Positions 1-5,889 of a DNA stretch of 22,021 nucleotides are shown piece by piece. Position numbers and translations under genes: made by a program. How positions within the stretch are numbered: the first letter of the stretch is position 1; each line of letters begins with the position of its first letter. This DNA comes from a virus. The notes beneath the pieces are model-generated. The model saw only the letters and a program-made list of their open reading frames with translations, made no database searches and was not told where the DNA came from. The stretch spans positions 2,249 through 24,269 of the IMG/VR virus record IMGVR_UViG_3300030118_000967, one strand, 5' to 3'.

Positions 1-138
1 CAAAAAAACACTCTTAAAAAACATCAGCAAACGCATGGTCATACAAAGGCCCATATGGAATATATGAAACGTAAGATGAGAGAAGGAATGTCATTTACAG
101 AGGCGCATAGATTAGCAATGAGAAAGAAAGGAAAATGA
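1..138 (+). CDS. C-terminal end of an unidentified small phage protein (5' truncated)
   Basis: Frame 1 is open from the window edge to a TGA at 136-138, giving 45 C-terminal residues. The visible part is basic and His/Met-rich, with a helical pattern of the kind H-x3-H-M-x2-M-x3-M-x2-G-x-S-F-x2-A-H-x2-A, ending RKKGK. I have an impression of similar short helical C-termini in other phage and cyanophage head-region proteins but cannot name the family. The stop codon overlaps the next start (ATGA, 135-138), so the two genes are translationally coupled. Since the scaffold and capsid genes follow, it lies where the portal or maturation protease end would be expected, but nothing in the visible residues shows either function. 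Confidence 0.6.
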   Translation, partial: QKNTLKKHQQTHGHTKAHMEYMKRKMREGMSFTEAHRLAMRKKGK

Positions 139-416
139 GTGATCCCAGACTTAAAAGATTTGGATTATCTGGTTTTAATAAACCTAAAAGAACTCCTTCA
201 CATCCAACAAAATCACATGTTGTCTTAGCCAAAGTAGGCGATAAGGTCAAACTAATTCGCTTTGGTATGCAAGGTGCAAAGAATAAACCACCAAGAAAAG
301 GAGAATCTGATGCAGATAAAGCAAAACGCAAAAGTTTTAAGGCTAGACACGCTAAAAATATTAAAAAGGGCAAAATGTCAGCAGCATATTGGGCTAATGT
401 AGAGAAATGGAGCTAA
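135..416 (+). CDS. DUF6321-like small basic protein
   Basis: A 93-residue, strongly basic protein of unknown function. The pattern RLKRFGLSGFNKPKRTPSHP near the N-terminus, then a K-x-G-D-x-V-K-x-I-R-F-G-x-Q-G core and a C-terminal segment with SFKARH and KGKMSAAYWAN, matches what I remember as DUF6321, a small family frequent in cyanophages. The start overlaps the preceding stop by four bases and has a purine-rich AAAGGA just upstream. Placement between a head-region gene and the scaffold fits a late-expressed virion or packaging-associated protein. The high Lys/Arg content suggests nucleic-acid contact, but that is inference. I am confident it is a real gene and fairly confident of the family; no molecular function is known to me. 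Confidence 0.8.
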   Translation: MSDPRLKRFGLSGFNKPKRTPSHPTKSHVVLAKVGDKVKLIRFGMQGAKNKPPRKGESDADKAKRKSFKARHAKNIKKGKMSAAYWANVEKWS

Positions 417-442
417 CATTGTGAATAATTGTTAATTAAATT

Positions 443-1117
443 ATGGCAGAAGAACCAATCAAACCAAATCCCTCACCTCAAGAAGTCGAAGCTTTAAAAG
501 AAAGCGTTAGAAAGTTGGAAGCTAATAACAAAGCATTGATGGAGCAATATGGAAAAGCAATGGATAAAGCAAAAGCAATTCCTGATGATGTAGATGTTAA
601 TGCTCTAATTGCATTTAAACAACAGAAAGAACAAGAAGAGCTTGAAGCTAAAGGAAGATACGAAGAAGCTATTGCAAAACAAGCGCAGCAATTCCGAGAG
701 GCAGAAGCAATGCAAAAGCAACAAATTGAAAAATTAATGGCAGAGAAAAGACAATTAGAAATTGAAGCTCCAGCTGTAACAGCTTTGGCTGATGTGGTAC
801 ATGATCCTAAATATGCTCTTAGTCAAATAAAAAGAGAACAATTAGAAAGAGAGGCTGATGGAACAGTTGTAGTTGTAGATGGATATAATAGAACTCCTGT
901 TAAGGAGTGGGCATTGTCTAATATTCCTACATGGGCGCAAAAATACCCAAGACCTCAAGGCAGTGGAGCTACTACTTCAAGAGTGCAAACAGAATATCTT
1001 AAGGCTGGTGAAAAGAATCCTTTTGCTCAAGAAAGTTTTAACCTTACTGAGCAAGGCAGACTGGCAAAATATAATGTAGAAAAATTTAATATGCTCAAAA
1101 ATGCAGTTAAGGGTTAA
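443..1117 (+). CDS. Probable capsid scaffolding protein
   Basis: A 224-residue hydrophilic protein directly before the major capsid gene. Residues about 12-110 are almost continuous charged heptad-like helix rich in E, K, Q and A (coiled coil). The second half has an ordered-looking segment (VVVVDGYNRTPVKEWAL around 140-157) followed by a Q/G/S-rich stretch and a basic helical tail ending NMLKNAVKG. Length, composition and position fit phage scaffolds that guide capsid-shell assembly and are then expelled, with the basic C-terminal helix contacting the coat protein. There is no protease motif, so a separate protease upstream or a protease-free maturation is possible. It has no obvious Shine-Dalgarno sequence; the leader is AT-rich. 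Sequence alone does not prove scaffolding; position and coiled coil carry the call. Confidence 0.75.
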   Translation: MAEEPIKPNPSPQEVEALKESVRKLEANNKALMEQYGKAMDKAKAIPDDVDVNALIAFKQQKEQEELEAKGRYEEAIAKQAQQFREAEAMQKQQIEKLMAEKRQLEIEAPAVTALADVVHDPKYALSQIKREQLEREADGTVVVVDGYNRTPVKEWALSNIPTWAQKYPRPQGSGATTSRVQTEYLKAGEKNPFAQESFNLTEQGRLAKYNVEKFNMLKNAVKG

Positions 1118-1128
1118 TATAGAAACAT

Positions 1129-1156
1129 CTACTGTGCGGTAGTAGGGTGTGCGCCC
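1129..1156 (+). promoter_or_regulatory. Tandem hairpins with identical hexaloops in the capsid leader
   Basis: In the 66-base gap before the capsid gene lie two adjacent inverted repeats: CTAC (1129-1132) with GTAG (1139-1142), and GGG (1145-1147) with CCC (1154-1156). Both enclose exactly the same six bases, TGTGCG (1133-1138 and 1148-1153). They are followed by an A-rich stretch and a small AAAAAA/TTTTTT inverted repeat before the ATG at 1184. An RNA leader controlling stability or translation of the capsid message is the natural reading; the stems alone are short. Confidence 0.5.
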
Positions 1157-1183
1157 GAAAGAAAAAAATAATTTTTTAAATAA

Positions 1184-2221
1184 ATGGCTACAGTCCGTAG
1201 TGATTTAATTGTTCCAGAAGTTTTCTCGCCCTACTTAGTAGAGGCCACTACTCAAACAGATTCTTTTCTGCAAAGTGGTGTTGTGCAACCTTTGGCTGAA
1301 TTAAATCTATCTGCTGATAGAGGGGGCGATTTTGTTCGCATACCTTTTTATAAGGCAAATTTATCTGGAGACTTTGAAGTTCTTACAGATTCAACTTCAT
1401 TAACACCTTCAAAAATTTCAGCTGATAATCAAATAGCAGCTGTTCTTCATAGAGGTAGAGCTTTCAGTTCGCGTGATTTAGCTGCATTAGCAGTTGGTAA
1501 CAGTACTGATCCAATGGCTGCTATTGCTCAAAAGACGGCAGCATACATTAATAATCAAAAACAAAAGGATTTGTATGCCTGCTTGACTGGTGCTTTTGGT
1601 TCATTAAATAACAACGATAGTAATTCAGCATTGTTTGAATTAACTATTGATAGTGAAAATGGTGATACACCTACTGCATTAGCTCCTAGACACGTTGCAA
1701 AGGCTCAGTCTTTATTAGGTGATCAAGGTTCTAAGCTTACATCAATCGCAATGCACAGTAAGTGCTACTACGATTTGGTAGAAAGAAATGCAGTTGATTT
1801 TGTTGCTGCTACTGATATTAATGGCGGTGGTGCTACTGCTTCAGGTGGAACAATCCAAGGGGCCTTTGAAAATCCAAATTTTGGTCAATTCATGGGACTT
1901 AATGTAATAGTTTCAGATGATATTCCAACTGCAGGAACTGGAGCTTCCACTGAGTACAGCGTTTTCATGTTTTCTCAAGGATCTGTCGTAACTGGCGAAC
2001 AGGCTCCAATAAGGACACAAACTGATAGAGATATTCTTGCTTTAGAAGAAGCAATGGCAATTGATTTGCATTATATTTATCACCCTGTAGGGCTTAAATA
2101 TAACGTAACTACAGTTAATCCAACAAGATCAGTTCTTGAAACAGTAGGCTCTTGGTCGAAAGTTTACGAAACAAAAAATATAGGGATTGTACGCGCTACC
2201 GTTGTTTCAAACAACGATTAA
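1184..2221 (+). CDS. Major capsid protein (Gp13-like, HK97 fold)
   Basis: A 345-residue protein forming the icosahedral shell. The N-terminal pattern is typical of the Gp13-like major capsid family (PF20036): LIVPEVFSPYLVEATTQTD, then SGVV near 31-34, GGDFVRIPFYKANLSGD (47-63), and RGRAFSSRDLA (90-100) followed by DPMAAIAQKTAAY, where the family has an invariant R-G, an S/x-D-L helix and a D-P-M turn. No N-terminal delta/protease domain is present, consistent with a separate scaffold. It is preceded by the twin-hairpin leader and its last codons form a perfect palindrome, so this message may be unusually stable, as suits the most abundant virion protein. The start is the first in-frame ATG after the scaffold stop; no Shine-Dalgarno is evident. 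Confidence 0.93.
   Translation: MATVRSDLIVPEVFSPYLVEATTQTDSFLQSGVVQPLAELNLSADRGGDFVRIPFYKANLSGDFEVLTDSTSLTPSKISADNQIAAVLHRGRAFSSRDLAALAVGNSTDPMAAIAQKTAAYINNQKQKDLYACLTGAFGSLNNNDSNSALFELTIDSENGDTPTALAPRHVAKAQSLLGDQGSKLTSIAMHSKCYYDLVERNAVDFVAATDINGGGATASGGTIQGAFENPNFGQFMGLNVIVSDDIPTAGTGASTEYSVFMFSQGSVVTGEQAPIRTQTDRDILALEEAMAIDLHYIYHPVGLKYNVTTVNPTRSVLETVGSWSKVYETKNIGIVRATVVSNND
2200..2216 (+). repeat. Perfect 17-bp palindrome at the 3' end of the capsid gene
   Basis: CGTTGTTT (2200-2207), a central C, and AAACAACG (2209-2216) are exact inverted repeats, ending three bases before the capsid TAA. As RNA this gives a 7-bp stem with a three-base loop. It is not followed by a U-run, so it is not a classical intrinsic terminator; a 3'-end stabiliser or processing site is more likely. 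It also encodes the last residues, so codon choice alone could create it by chance. Confidence 0.45.
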
Positions 2222-2256
2222 CCGAAAACCCTTGCTATAACTAGGATTTTTAAATC

Positions 2257-2634
2257 ATGGCTACTCTTTTTGAGTTACAGAATCCAGCTTTCGGTCAATT
2301 AACTAAAACTAAAGTTATTAAGACTGAAAATGGAGCGCACACATTAACAACTGCTGAAATGATTGAAGGCATTGTTGATGGAACTCCAACAGGAAACAGA
2401 GCAGTAACAACACCTACCGCAGCAGCTATAATATCTGCTTTAGGCACTCAAGGTGGGGTCGGTCAAACTTTTGAATTAACGATTGTCAACAAGGCAACCT
2501 CAACTCATAAGTTTACTTTGACTGCTGGTTCTGGAGTCACTATTGTTGGTGATGCTGATGTTGCAGCTGCTAGTTCTGGTACTTTCTTAGTGAGAGTAAC
2601 AAGTTCTACTGCTGTAAGTGCATTTAGAAAATAA
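2257..2634 (+). CDS. Probable capsid decoration or head structural protein
   Basis: A 125-residue protein, Thr/Ala/Gly/Val-rich and predicted mainly beta. The N-terminal third (to about 55) includes ENGAHTLTTAEMIEGIV and a TPTAAAI segment; the second half (70-125) reads as regular beta strands, LTIVNKATSTHKFTLTAG-type, ending in a strand and a basic terminus. The slot immediately after the major capsid gene is the usual place for a small head-decoration protein that binds the mature capsid surface, and compact beta domains of this size fit. I do not recognise a named family, so the function rests on position and composition. It lies 35 bases after the capsid stop, with a GATTTTTAAATC leader and no clear Shine-Dalgarno. 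Confidence 0.6.
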   Translation: MATLFELQNPAFGQLTKTKVIKTENGAHTLTTAEMIEGIVDGTPTGNRAVTTPTAAAIISALGTQGGVGQTFELTIVNKATSTHKFTLTAGSGVTIVGDADVAAASSGTFLVRVTSSTAVSAFRK

Positions 2635-2778
2635 ATGAGCATCGCAACTTTTAGGCGATTAAGAGAACGTGAGGCTGCTAAAAAAGTGGCCTCTATTTCT
2701 AATGTAAAAAAAACACCGTCAAAAAATAAAAAATCTGTTCATTCAGCAATGAAACAGCAAGCTAAAAAATTAAAGTAA
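2635..2778 (+). CDS. 47-residue Lys-rich small protein
   Basis: An ATG directly abutting the previous TAA opens a 47-codon frame ending in TAA at 2776-2778, whose last A is the first base of the next start (TAATG). The product begins MSIATFRRLREREAAKK and ends QQAKKLK; it is highly basic and helical with no hydrophobic segment. Exact abutment upstream and one-base overlap downstream argue for a real gene filling the gap. Function unknown; the neck position suggests a small connector accessory or DNA-contacting peptide (inference). Confidence 0.6.
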   Translation: MSIATFRRLREREAAKKVASISNVKKTPSKNKKSVHSAMKQQAKKLK

Positions 2779-3338
2779 TGGCAATTTCCATAGTGGCTAC
2801 AGTAGGGAGTGCTTCAGCTAACAGCTATGTCACATTAGACCAAGCACAAGCCTTTATTGATGGGCTAACTGAATCTGATGATGTTGTAGCGTGGGGGACA
2901 AGTACTACGGACCAAAAAAACAGAGCTTTATTTACAAGCACTCAGAGAATTGATCGTGAAAACTTTCAAGGGTCTAGGGTAAATAAAACACAAGCTTTAC
3001 AGTGGCCCAGAAGCGGGGTTCGTGTACCTGATCAGCACAATCATTTATATTCAATAAGTTTTCCCTATAGAATTATTGATGATTATTATACAGATACTGA
3101 GATTCCAGAAAGAGTAAAGCATGCTCAGATTCATCTTGCAGTTTATTTAAATAACAACAAAGACGGTTTAGGATTAAGTGGTTTAGAAGATTTTCAATCG
3201 TTAAGTCTTGGTGATATAAATATAACTCCTAACTTTTATGGCAGAACTGGTGTTGATCGTATTCCTCCGATTGTGGATCAATATCTAAATGGTATTAGAA
3301 TAGGGGGGTCAGCAAATTTACCAATTAAGAGGTCTTAA
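2778..3338 (+). CDS. Head-tail adaptor (DnaT-like family)
   Basis: A 186-residue protein of the type often labelled putative DnaT-like ssDNA-binding protein in siphophages, which in this genomic slot is the connector adaptor docking under the portal. Diagnostic features: NSYVTLDQAQAFIDGL near residues 15-30, W39 of the AW motif, the segment NRALFTSTQRIDRENFQGSR (48-67), and QALQWPRSGV (72-81), the family's Q-A-L-x-W-P-R signature. The second half has an IPERVKHAQIHLAVYL helix and a DRIPPIVDQYL terminus usual in these adaptors. The DnaT name is historical and does not imply replication. It overlaps the upstream ORF by one base. Confidence 0.75.
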   Translation: MAISIVATVGSASANSYVTLDQAQAFIDGLTESDDVVAWGTSTTDQKNRALFTSTQRIDRENFQGSRVNKTQALQWPRSGVRVPDQHNHLYSISFPYRIIDDYYTDTEIPERVKHAQIHLAVYLNNNKDGLGLSGLEDFQSLSLGDINITPNFYGRTGVDRIPPIVDQYLNGIRIGGSANLPIKRS

Positions 3339-3339
3339 A

Positions 3340-3564
3340 ATGGCATATGAATATCCAGCAGCTACTATCATCAATGACACAAGCACTGTTTCAGGTAGAT
3401 TCGGAAAAATTGTAGCATTAAATGATACTGTAATAGCAACACTTGTCGCTGAAAATATAGATGGAGATTTAACGGCTTTAAATCTTAATGCAACAGGTGA
3501 AATATGCGGGATTATTACTAGTATTACTTTAACTAGCGGAACTGTTATTGCTTATAGATTATGA
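3340..3564 (+). CDS. Small beta-rich structural protein of the neck region
   Basis: A 74-residue protein predicted to be entirely beta, with FGKIVALNDTVIATLVAE and a C-terminus LTSGTVIAYRL. The pattern (a phi-x-G-x-phi-T-x-I-x-LTSGTVIAYR ending) recurs in small proteins of marine phage head-tail modules as far as I recall, but I know no experimentally assigned function. It begins two bases after the adaptor stop with an AAGAGG Shine-Dalgarno-like stretch about eight bases upstream, and its stop overlaps the next start by four bases (ATGA). A small virion spike, decoration or assembly factor is possible; I leave the role open. Confidence 0.6.
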   Translation: MAYEYPAATIINDTSTVSGRFGKIVALNDTVIATLVAENIDGDLTALNLNATGEICGIITSITLTSGTVIAYRL

Positions 3565-3914
3565 GCATAGCAAAAGGAGCCATAAGAGGTATTTCTGCTG
3601 CAATGAAAGCAGCGGGTGGGGCTATCATTTACCGAAGAGTAACTACAGGCATATATAATTCTGTTAACGGAAGTGTTAGTGAAGTAAAGACAGATATTTC
3701 TTTAAAAGGAATTGTTAGTAATGTATCAAGATCAGAAGTAAGTGATTTAATATCTGCACAAGACAAAAGAGTAAGGATATCTGCTGGTGATATAGATTTT
3801 ACTCCTACAACTTTTGATAGGGTAGTTATTAATAATATTGAATATAAGATTATTCAAATTAATACCACTGAGCAAGACAATACAAATATAGCTTTTAATC
3901 TTTTTCTTAGGTAA
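3561..3914 (+). CDS. Head closure / head-tail joining protein
   Basis: A 117-residue protein with the layout of phage stopper proteins (SPP1 gp16/Hc1-like; functional counterpart of lambda gpFII). After an amphipathic N-terminal helix comes a strand set with KGIVSNVSRSEVSDLI, then DKRVRISAGDIDFTPTTFD (69-87), VVINNIEYKIIQI (88-100) and a final FNLFLR strand. The D-x-R-x-x-I-x-A-G-D-phi-x-F-x-P core followed by V-x-I-x-x-x-x-Y-x-V is typical of these small beta barrels that plug the portal channel after packaging. Start overlaps the preceding stop by four bases. The family is very divergent, so the call combines motif pattern and gene order. Confidence 0.68.
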   Translation: MSIAKGAIRGISAAMKAAGGAIIYRRVTTGIYNSVNGSVSEVKTDISLKGIVSNVSRSEVSDLISAQDKRVRISAGDIDFTPTTFDRVVINNIEYKIIQINTTEQDNTNIAFNLFLR

Positions 3915-3916
3915 TT

Positions 3917-4294
3917 ATGACTAGACAAATAAAAATTACTGAGATCCCTAATGTTATGGAAGATGCTGTTACATTTCTTGTCGCAGCTACTACGGCTGAA
4001 TGGACTGCAAGAGTAAAAAAGGCTACACCAGTAAGAGTTGTTTATAAAGGCGAACCAAAAGGAGGAAGCGATTTAAGAAGAGCATGGCAAACAGATATCA
4101 AACCAACAAAAGGATTAATTAGCAATAATTTACCTTATGCAGAGCCTGTATGTTATGGAACTAACTTACCACCATCATGGAACAACCAATATAGAACGAG
4201 GCAAAATACTGTTGCTGGATTTCCTGAATTAATAGGAAAAGAATTACAGCAATGGGCTTTAGATGAGTATGAGAAAATAAAAAGAAAATTGTAA
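3917..4294 (+). CDS. HK97 gp10-like neck / tail completion protein
   Basis: A 125-residue protein matching the HK97-gp10-like family. The N-terminal helix (about 11-35) leads into TPVRVVYKGEPKGGSDLRRAW (37-57), the family's T-P-V-x-T-G-x-L-R-x-x-W pattern, then SNNLPYAEPVCYGTNLPPSW (69-88), the N-N-x-P-Y-A-x-x-V-x-x-G-T signature. A C-terminal helix, LIGKELQQWALDEYEKIK, closes it. Members sit in the neck between the head-closure protein and the tail terminator and complete the tail for joining. It starts two bases after the previous stop; the next gene begins one base after its stop, as expected for a co-translated connector block. Confidence 0.82.
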   Translation: MTRQIKITEIPNVMEDAVTFLVAATTAEWTARVKKATPVRVVYKGEPKGGSDLRRAWQTDIKPTKGLISNNLPYAEPVCYGTNLPPSWNNQYRTRQNTVAGFPELIGKELQQWALDEYEKIKRKL

Positions 4295-4295
4295 A

Positions 4296-4718
4296 ATGAC
4301 TGCTATCAATCTAAATACAGTTAGAGGAACTATTGAAAAACGTCTTGTTGATGAATTTCGTAATGGGCCTGTCATCCCTTTAGTTTTTAACAACGTGCCA
4401 TTTGATGATTCAATAAATGACGAATATATTCAATGTGTTACTAACTTTGGAACAAATGAATATTTAACTCAGCAAACCACAGGAAGCGCAACAAATTTAA
4501 TTGTAGGTCTTATAACACTTGATATCTTTACAAATCAGGGTATAGGAGCAGGATCGAATTTTGTAATTGCAAATAGAATTAGAAATTTATTCAACAGAAT
4601 TACAGTTAAAGGTGTTCGCTTTGATCCTCCTATAGGGCCAGAAATATTTCAATCAGGAATTGAAGGTAAATTTCAAACTCAAATGAGAGTATCATTTGAA
4701 ATATATGAAACGATTTAA
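4296..4718 (+). CDS. Tail terminator protein (DUF4128 / gpU-type)
   Basis: A 140-residue protein. Helix 1 (NLNTVRGTIEKRLVDEF) is followed by PLVFNNVPFDDS, YIQCVTNFG, then long strands (SATNLIVGLITLDIFT), a helix (NFVIANRIRNLFN), and the final strands VKGVRFDPP and TQMRVSFEIYE. This alternation fits the DUF4128/gpU fold, which forms a hexameric ring capping the tail tube and stopping its growth at the tape measure's length. Position between the gp10-like neck protein and the tail tube gene is as expected. The family was assigned from architecture and pattern and not from a single invariant motif. Confidence 0.75.
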   Translation: MTAINLNTVRGTIEKRLVDEFRNGPVIPLVFNNVPFDDSINDEYIQCVTNFGTNEYLTQQTTGSATNLIVGLITLDIFTNQGIGAGSNFVIANRIRNLFNRITVKGVRFDPPIGPEIFQSGIEGKFQTQMRVSFEIYETI

Positions 4719-4722
4719 TTAA

Positions 4723-4866
4723 ATGGAATTTACAGAAGAAATGTTAGATGCAATCGAAGCTGTAAAAGGTTCTAGAGATCCAGTTAAGTGGGATCCTAGA
4801 TGCAGAGCATATATGCGTGAACAGCAAAAAATTAAAAAAGATGTAAAAACTACCGAAAAAGGTTAA
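4723..4866 (+). CDS. 47-residue acidic/basic small protein
   Basis: ATG at 4723, four bases after the terminator stop, opens 47 codons to TAA at 4864-4866. The product starts MEFTEEMLDAIEAVKG and continues with DPVKWDPRCRAYMREQQKIK before a Lys-rich end. It is charged and helical with no membrane segment. The tight position between two structural genes and the lack of any other frame in the gap favour a real gene. I do not recognise it; no function can be read from it. Confidence 0.55.
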   Translation: MEFTEEMLDAIEAVKGSRDPVKWDPRCRAYMREQQKIKKDVKTTEKG

Positions 4867-4880
4867 TATAAACGTAGATA

Positions 4881-4890
4881 TTTTTTTTTT
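4881..4890 (+). other. T10 homopolymer immediately before the tail tube start
   Basis: Ten consecutive T residues end three bases before the ATG at 4894. There is no Shine-Dalgarno in this leader. A U-rich leader next to an abundant structural gene could serve as a ribosomal-protein-S1 binding enhancer, or simply be a hypervariable homopolymer tract. Confidence 0.4.
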
Positions 4891-4893
4891 GAT

Positions 4894-5310
4894 ATGGCTG
4901 CTCTTAAAGGTGATGACGGAAAAGTGCAATTTGAGAAAGATGGCGGTACTCTTGCGTTAATAACTGGTACTAAATCATGGTCATTATCAATTGCTAAGGA
5001 CACTATTGAAACTACAGTTCAAGGTAATGCTTCAAAAAGTTTTGTTGGTGGTTTAATTTCTGGTGAAGGTTCGGCTACTTTGATTTATGACAATGCGGGG
5101 AACACTGCTTACTTATCTTTTATTGAGGATGTTTTAACTTCAGATGATAATGCTAATGCAAAATTTGAACTTTATCCTGATAAAGATGCAGCGAAAAAGT
5201 TAGAATTTACTGGAATTATTACAGGCGGTGAATTTGGAGCAGAATTAGGATCACTTCAAGAAGTAACTATAAACTTTATTACATCTGGAAATATAGTATC
5301 AACCCTCTAA
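4894..5310 (+). CDS. Major tail tube protein
   Basis: A 138-residue, all-beta protein in the canonical tail-tube slot. It begins AALKGDDGKVQFEKDGGTLA and shows the strand pattern of siphophage tube subunits: GTKSWSLSIAKDTIETTV (25-42, the inner sheet with the W-S-x-S-x-x-x-D-x-x-E-T-T-V pattern), SFVGGLISGEGSATLIYD (49-66), then a helix TAYLSFIEDVL and closing strands LEFTGIITGGEF and LQEVTINFITSG. Hexameric rings of this protein stack to form the tube through which DNA leaves the head. A T10 tract directly precedes the start, and the chaperone pair and tape measure follow. Confidence 0.85.
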   Translation: MAALKGDDGKVQFEKDGGTLALITGTKSWSLSIAKDTIETTVQGNASKSFVGGLISGEGSATLIYDNAGNTAYLSFIEDVLTSDDNANAKFELYPDKDAAKKLEFTGIITGGEFGAELGSLQEVTINFITSGNIVSTL

Positions 5311-5335
5311 AGTAAAAATATATCTTATATAACCT

Positions 5336-5689
5336 ATGGCAGGACAAAGAACTCTAGACATTCTTAAGAACTCTTTTGATCTTAGTAAAAGAAGAAAATT
5401 TGACGTAAAAGACAATGATGGAAATGTTGTTGTTAGCTTATACTTTAAGGCCATAACAAGGGCAGATAGAGCCAGAGCAACACAAAGGGCGGGCAGTGAT
5501 GATCCATTGCTGGTTTCTACCCACATGCTTTGTCAATTAGCAGAAAATGAAGATGGGACGAAAGCTTTTGACCCAGCAGAGGTGGTAAATTTACAAAACG
5601 ATTTACCAGAAAATGTTCTTAATGAAATAGAGCTTTTCTTGTTTGGTTTAAACAAAGATGCAACAATTGAAAACGCAAAGGAATCTTAA
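5336..5689 (+). CDS. Tail assembly chaperone, short form (gpG-like)
   Basis: A 117-residue protein lying between the tail tube and tape measure genes. It begins AGQRTLDILKNSFDLSKRRK and has a VSLYFKAITRADRARA strand-helix portion, an acidic centre (LAENEDGTKAFDPAEVVNLQ) and a C-terminal helix LPENVLNEIELFLFGLN. This is the size and layout of lambda gpG-type chaperones, which keep tail tube and tape measure proteins soluble before assembly and are absent from the finished virion. Its stop at 5687-5689 is overlapped by a -1-frame continuation, so a fraction of product is expected as a longer fusion. Confidence 0.72.
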   Translation: MAGQRTLDILKNSFDLSKRRKFDVKDNDGNVVVSLYFKAITRADRARATQRAGSDDPLLVSTHMLCQLAENEDGTKAFDPAEVVNLQNDLPENVLNEIELFLFGLNKDATIENAKES

Positions 5690-5871
5690 AGGGGGATAAC
5701 TGGCTAAACTTTGAGTTTTTCCTAGCAACAGAATTAAGTAAGACAGTAAGTGAGTTAAGACAACAATTAACTGAAGAAGAGATGATTTTTTTTGCTGGAT
5801 ATTATGAGTTAAAATATGATAGAGAAAAGAAACAGGCAGATGCTATTAGAAGAAAATCAAAGTATAGTTAA
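5671..5871 (+). CDS. Tail assembly chaperone C-terminal extension (gpT-like, -1 frame)
   Basis: The -1 frame is open from just after a TGA at 5668-5670 to TAA at 5869-5871 and has no usable start codon before its conserved part. From 5695 it encodes 58 residues beginning DNWLNFEFFLATELSKTV, with LTEEEMIFFAGYYELKYD and a basic end. A W-x-x-F-x-x-x-L-A-x-E-L start and an E-x-x-x-F-x-A-Y-Y-x-L helix are typical of gpT-type extensions, which recruit tube protein in lambda. With a slip at Lys115 of the short form the fusion would be 178 residues. The frame and protein character are clear; the exact slip codon is inferred. Confidence 0.72.
   Translation, partial: KRKGILKGDNWLNFEFFLATELSKTVSELRQQLTEEEMIFFAGYYELKYDREKKQADAIRRKSKYS
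5674..5680 (+). other. Candidate -1 frameshift site with downstream stem
   Basis: Between the -1-frame TGA (5668-5670) and the 0-frame TAA (5687-5689), the best slip site is C-GCA-AAG, where the tRNA on AAG (5678-5680) can re-pair with AAA one base back (an A-AAG tetramer). The P-site codon re-pairs poorly, so the site is not a classical X-XXY-YYZ heptamer. Four bases downstream CTTAAAG (5685-5691) can pair with CTTTGAG (5709-5715), 7 bp with one G-U, and the 17-base loop might pair further with 5718-5726. Confidence 0.5.
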
Positions 5872-5889
5872 AGGAGTTGTTGTTTAATC

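Noticed and set aside
2778-3338. Reading the DnaT-like protein as a replication factor
   Set aside because: It is embedded among neck genes and matches the phage adaptor pattern; the DnaT label is an annotation legacy.
5690-5695. AGGGGG after the chaperone stop as a Shine-Dalgarno for a separate gpT gene
   Set aside because: No ATG, GTG or TTG lies in the right frame at a suitable distance downstream; a frameshift explains the second frame better.
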